Below, in pieces: positions 49,928 through 59,040 of a stretch of DNA of 64,000 bases. The notes beneath the pieces are model-generated. The model was not told the origin of the DNA. It ran no database searches and was given only the letters and a program-made list of their open reading frames with translations. The position numbers and the translations under genes were made by a program. The stretch covers positions 8,934,001 to 8,998,000 of the forward strand of contig NZ_AP022870.1 in NCBI RefSeq assembly GCF_011764545.1. Reading direction: 5' to 3'. How positions within the stretch are numbered: position 1 is the stretch's first letter; every line of letters starts with the position of its first letter. This DNA comes from Phytohabitans flavus (GTDB taxonomy: Bacteria > Actinomycetota > Actinomycetes > Mycobacteriales > Micromonosporaceae).

Positions 49928-51238
49928 ATGGTTTTCCGTCGCCGCACCACTGAGGAGCGGGCCGAATCGTCACCATTGGCCCAGCGGAAGCGCAAGTTGA
50001 TGGTGATTCTGGCGGTCGCGGTCCTGGTGTCGACCGGCGGGCTGATCGCGTCGACTCAAGTGAAGTCGCCGGCACAGCTGGCGGCGGAGACCGACGAGCC
50101 TGAGCCGAGCCTGCTGACCGCCGAGGTCGAGCACAAAGTGCTCGCCAGCACGCTCGTCGTGTCGGGCAGCTTCAGCGGGGGACGGCAGCTCAAGTTCACG
50201 CCCGCCGCGGTCGCCGCCACGGACAACGCGCCGGGCGCCAGCGCGCTTGTCCTCACCGCCGTACACACCAAGAGCGGCGCCCAGGTGACCGCCGGCAAGG
50301 TGCTCGTCGAGGTTTCCGAACGCCCGGTGTTCGCGCTACCGGGGCAGTTCCCCGCGTACCGCGACCTGGCGCCAGGGCTGACCGGCAAGGACGTGGCCCA
50401 GCTCCAGAGCGCGCTCGACGACCTCGGCTACGACAGCGGGGATCCGGACGGGCACTTCGGGGTCAGCACCACGAACGCGGTCAAACGGTTCTACCGCGAC
50501 CTTGGATACCCGGTACCGGTCGCCGGTGAGGACGACGCTGCCGAGCCGATCGTCCCCATGTCGGAGGTGGTGTTCCTCCCGGCGCTCCCGGCGCGGGTGG
50601 CCGCCTTCTCCCTGCGGGTGGGTGACACCGTCGACGACCCGCTCATCACCTTCTCCACCGGTGGGCCGACGCTCGACGCACGGCTCGACCCGGCCGACCA
50701 AGCACTTGTGAAGGTCGGTATGAAGGCGACCGTCGACTCCGAGACCACCGGATTCACCGGCGCGGGCACCGTCGAGAGCATCGGAGCGAAGACCGACGCG
50801 GAGGACGGGGAGACCGCGTACATCCCGCTGCGGATCGCCCCCGCCAAGCCGTGGCCGCGCGACCTCGAGTCCCAGCAGGTACGGGTGACGATCACGACCG
50901 CGAGCACGGACGAACCGGTGCTCGCCGTGCCCGAGGCCGCCATCTCGTCGTCCGCGGACGGCCACACCACGGTCACCGTTGTCGAGCCGGACGGTGTCCA
51001 GCGGCCTGTCGAGGTCACGCCCGGTCTCTCCGCCGGCGGCATGGTGGAGGTCATGCCGGTCGGGGCCGATCTGAAGCCCGGCAGCGCCGTGGTGACCGGC
51101 GAGGAGCAGCCGCCCGCCGAAGCGGAGACAGAGCCCACTGACGAGGCGGAGCCCAGCGAGGAGCCCGACGAGCCCGAGGAGCCCGAGTCCAGCGAGGAGG
51201 CCGACGAGCCGGATCCCAGCGAAAGCGCGGGCGGGTGA
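49928..51238 (+). CDS. Membrane-fusion (HlyD-like) adaptor with peptidoglycan-binding domain
   Basis: A 436-residue protein. One N-terminal membrane anchor (LMVILAVAVLVSTGGLIAS) is followed by an extracytoplasmic part that contains a peptidoglycan-binding type 1 domain (about 135-175, LTGKDVAQLQSALDDLGYDS then FGVSTTNAVKRFYRDLGY) and barrel-sandwich and beta-barrel segments of a periplasmic-adaptor type. The last 60 residues are an acidic Glu/Pro/Ser tail. Actinobacterial proteins of this plan pair with MacB-like ATPase and permease genes. Here only the permease follows, overlapping by GTGA; no ATPase is adjacent. Confidence 0.82.
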   Translation: MVFRRRTTEERAESSPLAQRKRKLMVILAVAVLVSTGGLIASTQVKSPAQLAAETDEPEPSLLTAEVEHKVLASTLVVSGSFSGGRQLKFTPAAVAATDNAPGASALVLTAVHTKSGAQVTAGKVLVEVSERPVFALPGQFPAYRDLAPGLTGKDVAQLQSALDDLGYDSGDPDGHFGVSTTNAVKRFYRDLGYPVPVAGEDDAAEPIVPMSEVVFLPALPARVAAFSLRVGDTVDDPLITFSTGGPTLDARLDPADQALVKVGMKATVDSETTGFTGAGTVESIGAKTDAEDGETAYIPLRIAPAKPWPRDLESQQVRVTITTASTDEPVLAVPEAAISSSADGHTTVTVVEPDGVQRPVEVTPGLSAGGMVEVMPVGADLKPGSAVVTGEEQPPAEAETEPTDEAEPSEEPDEPEEPESSEEADEPDPSESAGG

Positions 51239-52494
51239 GTCCGATGGCGTCAGACCGTACCCGTCGGTCCGTCCTGTACCTGCGCGGCCTCGCGGCCGAG
51301 GCCCTCGCGGGAATCGTGCGGCGCCCAGGCCGATCCGCGCTCGCCGCCCTCGGCACCGTGCTCGGCGTCGGCGCGTCCGTGGCCGTACTCGGGCTGACCT
51401 CGACCGCGAACGGCCAGATCAGCAAGACGTTCGACGAGCTGACGGCCACGACGGTCGTCGTGACCGACGCTGGCGACGGCAGGGCACACAACCAGGACAA
51501 CCCGGCGCGGGTCAGCTTTCCGGCCGACGCCGACCACAAGATCGCCGGGCTGAACGGGGCCGTGGCGGGCGGCGTCTTCTGGACGGTGCCGCTCGCCCAT
51601 CCGGTGATCGGCGCCTCGCCAGTGGTCGGTGCCACCTCCGCCGCCAACGCCAGCGACCTGCCGGTGTACGCCGCATCCGCCGGCCTCCTCACCGCGGCGG
51701 GCCCGTTGCTGCGAAGCGGCTCCCTCTTCAACGCCTTCCACGACGAGCGCGGCGAGCGGGTGGCGGTGCTCGGTGCGGATGCGGCCACGCGGCTGGGGAT
51801 CAGCCAGGTCGTCAACCGGCCCGCCGTCTTCATCAACGGCACGGCGTTCACGGTGGTGGGCATCGTCGAGGACACGGCGCGCGTACCCGAACTGCTGCTC
51901 GGCGTCATCCTGCCGCGCGGCACGGCCGAGCGCCTGTACCCGGCGCCGGACCCGGCGGTCAGCCCGGCCCAGATGGTGATCGAGACTCAGATGGGCGCGG
52001 CCCAGCTCATCGCCCGCCAGACGCCGGTCGCCCTGCGTCCCGACAATCCGCAGTTTCTGCGGGCCGAGCCACCGCCGGATCCGCGCACCATGCGGGACAG
52101 CGTGAAGACCGACGGGTCCGCGCTGTTCCTCCTCCTCGCGGCCATCTGCCTCGTGATCGGCGCGGCCGGGATCGCCGGCACCACGCTCGTCGCGACCTGG
52201 GAGCGGGTCGGCGAGATCGGACTGCGCCGCGCCCTCGGTGCGCGGCGGCGGCATGTCACCGCCCAGTTCCTCACCGAGGCCGCCGCGCTTGGCGCGCTCG
52301 GCGGCGTGATCGGGACCGCGCTCGGCGTCGCCACCGTCGTACTCGTCGCGGTGGTGAACCAATGGACCGCCGTCCTCGACCCGATGACCGTTCTGCCCGC
52401 ACCGCTCGTCGGCGCCGCCACCGGGCTGCTCGCCGGCTGCTACCCAGCCCTGCGAGCCGCCACCGTCAACCCCGTGGAGGCCCTACGCCGTTAG
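51235..52494 (+). CDS. FtsX/MacB-like ABC permease
   Basis: A 419-residue permease with an N-terminal helix (SALAALGTVLGVGASVAVLG), a MacB-PCD-type extracytoplasmic domain (about 60-270) and three C-terminal helices ending in VNPVEALRR, the classic FtsX/MacB ending. The GTG start overlaps the adaptor stop. A cognate ATPase is absent from both sides, so the pair must borrow one from elsewhere or is a partial operon. It lies between the cysteine desulfurase and mnmA, two genes that are normally close. Confidence 0.88.
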   Translation: MSPMASDRTRRSVLYLRGLAAEALAGIVRRPGRSALAALGTVLGVGASVAVLGLTSTANGQISKTFDELTATTVVVTDAGDGRAHNQDNPARVSFPADADHKIAGLNGAVAGGVFWTVPLAHPVIGASPVVGATSAANASDLPVYAASAGLLTAAGPLLRSGSLFNAFHDERGERVAVLGADAATRLGISQVVNRPAVFINGTAFTVVGIVEDTARVPELLLGVILPRGTAERLYPAPDPAVSPAQMVIETQMGAAQLIARQTPVALRPDNPQFLRAEPPPDPRTMRDSVKTDGSALFLLLAAICLVIGAAGIAGTTLVATWERVGEIGLRRALGARRRHVTAQFLTEAAALGALGGVIGTALGVATVVLVAVVNQWTAVLDPMTVLPAPLVGAATGLLAGCYPALRAATVNPVEALRR

Positions 52495-52539
52495 CGGGCG
52501 CCGCCTCCACTTGGTGGACGAGGAGGTTACGGTTGTCGG

Positions 52540-53619
52540 GTGAGAGTCCTGGCCGCGATGTCCGGCGGGGTCGACTCGGCGGTGGCGGCCGCGCGGGCGG
52601 TCGACGCCGGGCACGACGTCACCGGCGTGCACCTGGCGCTGGCGCGCAACCCGCAGACGTACCGTTCCGGCGCCCGCGGGTGCTGCACGCTCGAAGACGC
52701 CCGGGACGCCCGGCGGGCCGCCGACGTGATCGGCATCCCCTTCTACGTGTGGGACATGGCCGACCGCTTCCACGAGGACGTGGTCGACGACTTCGTCGCC
52801 GAGTACGCGGCGGGCCGTACCCCGAATCCCTGCCTGCGCTGCAACGAAAAGATCAAGTTTGCCGCGGTGCTCGACCGGGCCGTGGCCCTGGGGTTCGACG
52901 CGGTCGTGACCGGCCACCACGCGCGGCTCGGTGGCGACGGCCTGCTGCGGCGCAGCGTCGACCTGCCCAAGGACCAGTCGTACGTGCTTGCCGTGCTCCG
53001 CCGCGACCAGCTCGACCGCTCGCTCTTCCCCCTCGGCGACTCGACAAAGGCGCAGGTGCGCGCCGAGGCGGCCGAGCGCGGGCTGGCCGTGGCGGACAAG
53101 CCGGACTCGCATGACATCTGCTTCATCGCCGACGGTGACACCCGCCGCTTCCTCGCCGAGCGGCTGGGCGAGTCGCCCGGCGACATCGTGGACGCGCGGA
53201 CCGGTGCGGTGTTGGGCGCGCACAGCGGGGCGTACGCGTACACGGTGGGCCAGCGCCGCGGCCTCGCCCTCCGCGAGCCGGCGCCGGACGGGCGGCCGCG
53301 CTATGTGCTGTCGATCACGCCGGTCACCAACACCGTGACCGTCGGCTCGGTCGACATGCTGGACGTCTCCGAGGTGGCCGCAGACCGTCCGGTGTGGACC
53401 GGCGGGCCGGCGCCGGACGGGCCGTTCGAGTGCGACGTGCAGCTGCGCGCGCACGGCGAGGTCGTGCCCGCGACGGTGGAGCTGGCCGGCGGGCGGATGC
53501 TCGCCTCGCTGCGCCGCCCCGCGCGGGGCGTGGCGGCCGGACAGGCGCTTGTGGCGTACCGGCCGGACCCCGCTGGCGACATCGTGCTCGGGTCCGCGAC
53601 GATTGGCAGCCGTGACTGA
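52540..53619 (+). CDS. mnmA: tRNA-specific 2-thiouridylase
   Basis: A 359-residue enzyme that thiolates uridine 34 of Lys, Glu and Gln tRNAs. ATP-pyrophosphatase loop SGGVDS at 8-13; catalytic Cys98 in TPNPCLRC and persulfide-accepting Cys194 in SHDICFIADGD; C-terminal beta-barrel from about 205. The GTG start has AGGAGG about 13 bases upstream. Sulfur is presumably supplied by the nearby cysteine desulfurase. The stop overlaps the next start by eight bases. Confidence 0.95.
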   Translation: MRVLAAMSGGVDSAVAAARAVDAGHDVTGVHLALARNPQTYRSGARGCCTLEDARDARRAADVIGIPFYVWDMADRFHEDVVDDFVAEYAAGRTPNPCLRCNEKIKFAAVLDRAVALGFDAVVTGHHARLGGDGLLRRSVDLPKDQSYVLAVLRRDQLDRSLFPLGDSTKAQVRAEAAERGLAVADKPDSHDICFIADGDTRRFLAERLGESPGDIVDARTGAVLGAHSGAYAYTVGQRRGLALREPAPDGRPRYVLSITPVTNTVTVGSVDMLDVSEVAADRPVWTGGPAPDGPFECDVQLRAHGEVVPATVELAGGRMLASLRRPARGVAAGQALVAYRPDPAGDIVLGSATIGSRD

Positions 53620-54582
53620 CTTTCCCTGGCCGCGCGGTTCGGCGACGGGCATCGGCTCGCTGCCCGGCACCGACATCGCCGAGGCGCAGAAGATCGTGCT
53701 CGGGGAGCTGCCCGACCTCCCGCACCTGCCCGAGCTGCCGGCTCGCGGCCCGGGCGCGGACATCATCGGGCGGGGTGCGGCGTTCCTGGTCGAGCTGCCC
53801 GTCGAGCTGTACGCGGCCCGCTGGCGGGTGGCCGCCCGCCCCGGCCGCGACCACCGCCGCGCGCTCGACCTGCTCGAACGCGACCTCGACCAGATGACCG
53901 AGCAGGCCGGGGAGTTCGGCGGGACGTTCAAGGTGCAGGCGGCTGGCCCGCTCACGCTCGCCGCCAGCATCGACCTGGCGCTCGGCGGCCGCATCCTGCG
54001 CGACCACGGGCGGTACGCGACCTGAGCGAGTCGCTCGCCGAGGGGCTGCGCGCGCACGTGGCCGACGTACGCCGCCGGCTGCCCGCCGCCACCGTGCTGC
54101 TCCAGCTGGACGAGCCGTCGCTGCCCTCCGCGCTCGCCGGGCGGATCGCGACGGACAGCGGGCTGTACACGTACCGCTCGATCGAGTCGTCCACCGCCAG
54201 CTCACTGCTGCGCACGGTCGTGGAAGCGGCCGGGGTGCCGGTCGTGCTGCATTGCTGCGCGCCGGACGTACCCCTCGACGTGGTGCGCGCGAGCGGAGCG
54301 GCCGCGGTCGCGCTCGACTTGTCGCTCCTGAAGCAGCTCGACCCACTCGGCGAGGCGATCGACGCCGGGCTGGGCCTCTTCGCCGGCTCCGGGCAGACCA
54401 CCTCGACGGCCGTCGCCGACCAGGTGCGCGGCGTGTGGCGGCAGCTGGGCTTCCCGGACCAGCGGCTGCCCGACCAGGTGGTGGTGACGCCAGCCTGCGG
54501 CCTGGCCGGCTCCTCGCCCGCCGACGCCCGCCGAGTGCTGACCGCGATCCGCGAAGCCTCGCAACGCCTACAAGAGGTCTAG
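53612..54582 (+). CDS. MetE-like (B12-independent methionine synthase family) protein (frameshifted as read)
   Basis: A single-barrel protein of the UROD/MetE-like superfamily, about 323 residues, equivalent in place and length to the mycobacterial gene next to ligA (Rv3015c). The first frame runs from GTG 53612 (VTDFPWPRGSATGIGSLPGTD) to LGGRILRDHG, then hits TGA at 54022. The other frame continues SESLAEGLRAHVADVRRR to LVVTPACGLAGSSPADARR-like zinc-site residues (HCC and CGLAG). One more G in the GGG at 54008-54010 gives RDHGAVRDLSESLAEG and an unbroken protein. Methyltransferase substrate unknown. The frame break probably reflects a missing base. Confidence 0.72.
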
Positions 54583-54621
54583 ACACCAGTAGCCGTCGTA
54601 CCCAGCGGTTACGGTGCATAG

Positions 54622-56748
54622 GTGTCTGAGGAAGTCATCGCGCAGCAGGTCACTCCCGAGCAGGTCGCGGCGGCTGGCAAAGAGCCGCCGGCCGATGTCC
54701 GCGAGCGCCACGCCGCGCTCGCCGCCGAGCTGTCCGACCATCAGTACCGGTACTACGTGCTCGACGCGCCCACGATCTCGGACGCGGAGTTCGACCGGCT
54801 GCTGCGCGAGCTCGAGGCGCTGGAGGAGGAGTTTCCCGCGCTTCGCACTCCCGACTCGCCGACCCAGCGGGTGGGCGGCACCTTTTCCACGCAGTTCACG
54901 GCGGTGGAGCACGCCGAGCGGATGATGTCGCTGGACAACGCGTTCGACGACGAGGAGCTCTCCGCGTGGGCCGAGCGGGTCGAGCGGGACGCCGGCGGTC
55001 CGGTGCCCTACCTGTGCGAGCTCAAGGTTGACGGGCTGGCGATCAACCTTACGTACGAGAAGGGTCGTCTCGTGCGCGCCGCCACCCGTGGCGACGGGCG
55101 CACCGGCGAAGACGTGACCCCCAACGTGCGCACCATCCGCGACGTGCCCGAGCGGCTCGCTGGCGACGAGGTGCCCGACTTCGTGGAGGTGCGCGGCGAG
55201 GTCTACTTTCCGGTTTCCGCGTTCGGCGACCTCAACGCGGGCCTTGTCGAGCAGGGCAAGGCGCCGTTCGCCAACCCGCGCAACGCCGCCGCCGGCAGCC
55301 TCCGCCAGAAGGACCCCCGGATCACCGCGTCCCGCGGCCTCCGCATGGTGGTGCACGGCATCGGCGCGCGGCGCGGCTTCCAGCCGCCGGCGCAGAGCGC
55401 GGCCTACGAGGTGATGAAGGGCTGGGGGCTGCCGGTCAGCGAGCGGTGGCAGGTCAAGCCCGACATGGATGGGGTCCGGGAGTACATCGGGTATTACCGG
55501 GAGCACCGTCACGACGTCGAGCACGAGATCGACGGGGTGGTGGTCAAGGTCGACCCGGTGAGCATCCAGGGCCGGCTCGGCTCGACGAGTAGGGCGCCAC
55601 GCTGGGCGATCGCGTTCAAGTACCCGCCTGAGGAGGTCAACACCAAGCTGCTCGACATCCGCGTCAACGTGGGGCGCACCGGGCGGGTCACGCCGTTCGC
55701 GGTGCTGGAGCCGGTCCGGGTGGCCGGCTCGACGGTCGCGCTGGCCACGCTGCACAATGCCCGCGAGGTCGAGCGCAAGGGCGTGCTGATCGGCGACACC
55801 GTGGTGCTCCGCAAGGCCGGCGACGTGATCCCCGAGGTGCTGGGTCCGGTCATGGAGCTGCGGCCCGACGACGCTCGCCGGTTCGAGATGCCGGAGCGGT
55901 GCCCCGAGTGCGGTTCGCCGCTCGCGCCGGCCAAAGAGGGCGACATCGACATCCGCTGCCCCAACAACCGCTCGTGCCCCGCGCAGCTGCGGGAGCGGGT
56001 GTTCCACCTGGCTGGGCGGGGCGCGCTGGACATCGAGGTGCTGGGCTACAAGGCCGCGGTCGCGCTGCTGGAGTCCGGCATCATCCACGACGAGGGCGAC
56101 CTGTTCAGGCTGACCGCCGACGACCTGCGCCGGTCAGACTTCTTCGTCAACAAGGACGGCTCGCTCGGCAGCAACGCCGCCAAGCTGCTGGAAAACCTCG
56201 ACGAGGCGAAGGAGCGGCCGCTGTGGCGGGTGCTCGTCGCGCTCTCCGTCCGGCACGTCGGGCCCACCGCCGCGCAGGCGCTGGCCCGGCACTTCCGCTC
56301 GATGGACGCGATCGAGAAGGCGTCGCTGGAGGAGCTCTCCGGGGTCGAGGGCGTGGGGCCGACGATCGCCGAGAGCCTGCACGAGTGGTTCACCGTCGAC
56401 TGGCATCGCGAGTTGGTGGACAAGTGGCGGCGGGCCGGCGTGCGGATGATGGAGGAGCAGGTCGACGAGGGTCCGCGGCCGCTTGAAGGGATCACGGTCG
56501 TGGTGACCGGCACGCTGGCGACGTACTCGCGCGACCAGGCCACTGAAGAGATCGCTACGCGCGGCGGCAAGGTGAGCGGTTCGGTATCAAAGAAGACCGG
56601 TTTTGTGGTCGTCGGCGATAATCCAGGTTCAAAATACGACAAGGCGGTATCGCTGAAGGTGCCGGTGCTCGACGAGGCCGGGTTCGACGTGCTGCTTGAG
56701 CAGGGGCCGGAGGCCGCGCGGGAGGTAGCACAGAGCGTCGATGAATAA
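54622..56748 (+). CDS. ligA: NAD-dependent DNA ligase
   Basis: A 708-residue ligase that seals nicks during replication and repair. It has the NAD-binding Ia domain, adenylated Lys135 in CELKVDGLAINL, OB fold, four-cysteine zinc finger (CPECGSPL then CPNNRSCPAQL), helix-hairpin-helix repeats and a C-terminal BRCT domain (about 625-708, LEGITVVVTGTLATYSRDQA). Length matches the family. The start is GTG 54622 (MSEEVIAQQVTPEQ). Essential in most bacteria. Confidence 0.97.
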   Translation: MSEEVIAQQVTPEQVAAAGKEPPADVRERHAALAAELSDHQYRYYVLDAPTISDAEFDRLLRELEALEEEFPALRTPDSPTQRVGGTFSTQFTAVEHAERMMSLDNAFDDEELSAWAERVERDAGGPVPYLCELKVDGLAINLTYEKGRLVRAATRGDGRTGEDVTPNVRTIRDVPERLAGDEVPDFVEVRGEVYFPVSAFGDLNAGLVEQGKAPFANPRNAAAGSLRQKDPRITASRGLRMVVHGIGARRGFQPPAQSAAYEVMKGWGLPVSERWQVKPDMDGVREYIGYYREHRHDVEHEIDGVVVKVDPVSIQGRLGSTSRAPRWAIAFKYPPEEVNTKLLDIRVNVGRTGRVTPFAVLEPVRVAGSTVALATLHNAREVERKGVLIGDTVVLRKAGDVIPEVLGPVMELRPDDARRFEMPERCPECGSPLAPAKEGDIDIRCPNNRSCPAQLRERVFHLAGRGALDIEVLGYKAAVALLESGIIHDEGDLFRLTADDLRRSDFFVNKDGSLGSNAAKLLENLDEAKERPLWRVLVALSVRHVGPTAAQALARHFRSMDAIEKASLEELSGVEGVGPTIAESLHEWFTVDWHRELVDKWRRAGVRMMEEQVDEGPRPLEGITVVVTGTLATYSRDQATEEIATRGGKVSGSVSKKTGFVVVGDNPGSKYDKAVSLKVPVLDEAGFDVLLEQGPEAAREVAQSVDE

Positions 56749-56873
56749 CGGCGCGACCCACTCGCGTATCTCAACTTAGTCACGACTGTCGGGGATTAGT
56801 CCTTGCTCGGCGTGCTACCCGACCTATCGTGGTGAGCGGTCCATGCGCAGGCGCGATGGCGGGGGAGGATTGT

Positions 56874-58948
56874 ATGGAGGCCGCAGCCTCGCGGAACTCC
56901 GTTTCCCCCGAGCGGGCTCGCCCATTCTTCACATTCGTATTGGCGGTCATCACAGCGGCCGTCCTTGTGTCGACTCTCCCGCTGGCCCGGCTGCCAGGGC
57001 AGTTGCCCGACCTTCCGGCGGCGTTCTGGGTGATGGCCGGGCTGGCGACGCTTGTCGACGCGCGCCCGTTCACCCCGCCGGGGCGACGGCAGAGCTCGGC
57101 GGTCTTCCCGTCCACATGCTTCACATTTGCGATCATGCTGGGCTGGGGCTGGCGCCCGCGGTGGCCGTGCAGGCCGTGGCGGTGGTGGTCTCCTCGTGGC
57201 GCATGCGGCACGCCTGGTGGCGGGCCGCGTTCAACATCGCGCAGTACGCGCTCGCCCTCTCCGCCGCGTACGCGGTGAGCCGCCTCGCCGACCTCGACCG
57301 GATCGGCTGGTTCGACGTGGGGGTCGTGGCCGCCGCGGCGGCGGCCTGGTTCCTGGTCAAGTACGGCTCGGTCACGGTCGCGGTGCGCCTGCTCTTCGGC
57401 GGCCGGTGGTGGGTCATGTTCCGCCAGGGCCTGCCCTTCGAGCTGCTCTCGATCGGCGCGTTGCTGCTGCTCAGCCCGGTGATGCTGGCCGCCGCCCAGA
57501 CGAGCGCGGCGCTGATCCCCCTGGCGTTGGTGCCGCTCTACGCCGTGTACCGGATGGCCCGCCTCTCCGCCGAGCAGGAGGAGCTCTCCCGCCTCGACCC
57601 GCTCACCGGCCTGGCCAACCGCAAGGGGCTGCTCGGCGATGTGGCCGACCAGCTGCCCGCGCACGCCCAGCGGCACGCCAAGGGCGCGGCCGACCGGCAC
57701 CTGGCGCTGCTGGTGCTCGACCTCGACAGGTTCAAGCACGTCAACGACGCGCTCGGGCACGCGGTCGGCGACCGGCTGCTCGTCGAGGTGGGCGGCCGCC
57801 TCACCGGCGCGGTACGCCCCGGCGACGTTGTCGCGCGGCTCGGCGGTGACGAGTTCGCGATCCTGGCACCGCGCCTGACCAGCGTCGACGACGCCCGCGA
57901 CCTTGCCTTGCGGGTGGTGGCGGCGCTGGCCGAGCCGGTCGCGCTGGACGGGCTGCCGCTCGACGTGTCCGGCTCGATGGGCATCGCCGTCTACCCCGCG
58001 CACGGCGAGGACTTCGCCACCCTGCTGCGGCACGCCGACGTGGCGATGTACGACGCCAAGCACCGCGGCGACACCATCACCGTCTACGCGCCCGAGTCCG
58101 ACCACAACTCGCCAGAGCGGCTCAGCCTGCTCGCCGACCTGCGGCGCGCACTCGACGGTGGCTCGGTCTCGGAGTACCGCCAGATCAACATGTACTACCA
58201 GCCGCAGGTCGCGATCGAGACCGGCGAGGTGGTGGGCGTCGAGGCGCTGCTGCGGTGGAAGCACCCGCGGCACGGGATGGTCGACCCCGAGGAGCTGATC
58301 AAGGTGGCCGAGCAGAGCGCGGTGATGCGGCTGCTCACCCGGCGGGTCGTCGACGACGTGGTGGAGCAGGTCGCCAAGTGGAATGCGGCCGGCCTCAACC
58401 TGCGCGCCGCGCTCAACGTCAGCGTCCGCGACCTGCACGACGGCGAGATCGCCGACCAGATCGCGGACCGCCTCGCCCGGTATGCCCTGCCCGCCGACCG
58501 TCTCCAGCTGGAAATCACCGAGGGCGCGCTGATGGCCGACCCCCGCCGGGTGCTCGCCACCATCGCCCGCCTCGACAAGATCGGGGTGGCGATCGCGCTC
58601 GACGACTTCGGCACCGGCTACTCGTCCATGCAGCACCTGCGCCGCCTGCCGCTCGCCGAGGTCAAGGTCGACCGCTCGTTCGTCCTGGGCATGGCCACCG
58701 ACGCCGACGACGCCGCCATCGTCCGCTCGGTGATCGAGCTGGCCGGCGCGCTCGGCCTCCGCGTGGTCGCCGAGGGCGTGGAGGACGAACGCACCTGGCG
58801 CCTCCTCCACGCGGCCGGCTGCCACGTGGCGCAGGGCTGGTTCTACGCCCGGCCCATGCCCGCCGACGAGCTTGTCACCTGGCTCTCCCGCTACCGCGCC
58901 GTCACTCCGCAACGGCCCGAGATCGGGCGCCACCACAGAGATTCCTGA
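56874..58948 (+). CDS. Membrane GGDEF-EAL cyclic-di-GMP enzyme (frameshifted as read)
   Basis: About 691 residues after correction. Seven or so N-terminal transmembrane helices lead to a GGDEF domain (DPLTGLANR, active-site RLGGDEFAIL, inhibitory-site RPGD five residues before it) and an EAL domain (GVEALLRWKH, EITEGAL, DDFGTGYSSM, VKVDRSFV, AEGVED). Both domains keep their catalytic residues, so synthesis and hydrolysis of c-di-GMP are both possible. The true start is ATG 56874 with GGGGGAGG five bases upstream, in a different frame; the frames join at the G4 run 57145-57148, where an extra G gives LGWGLAPAVAVQ. The stop TGA overlaps repeat A. Confidence 0.8.
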
Positions 58949-59008
58949 GCTACCGCGACGTCCGCGGTGGTCCGGACCGCTGCTCCCGCGGCCTCACCCT
59001 GCGCGGTT
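58947..59008 (+). repeat. Palindromic 3'-end repeat A, copy 4
   Basis: GAGCTACCGCGACGTCCGCG starts within the stop codon of the GGDEF-EAL gene and continues through GTGGTCCGGACCGCTGCTCC and GCGGCCTCACCCTGCGCGG. Same orientation as that gene. Confidence 0.85.
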
Positions 59009-59014
59009 CACAAT

Positions 59015-59032
59015 CCCGGCCGGACGGCCGGG
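59015..59032. terminator. Short hairpin between convergent genes
   Basis: CCCGGCC-GGAC-GGCCGGG, a 7-bp perfect GC stem with a 4-base loop, between the GGDEF-EAL gene and the end of the PgsBC operon. Confidence 0.55.
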
Positions 59033-59040
59033 CGGCGGGG

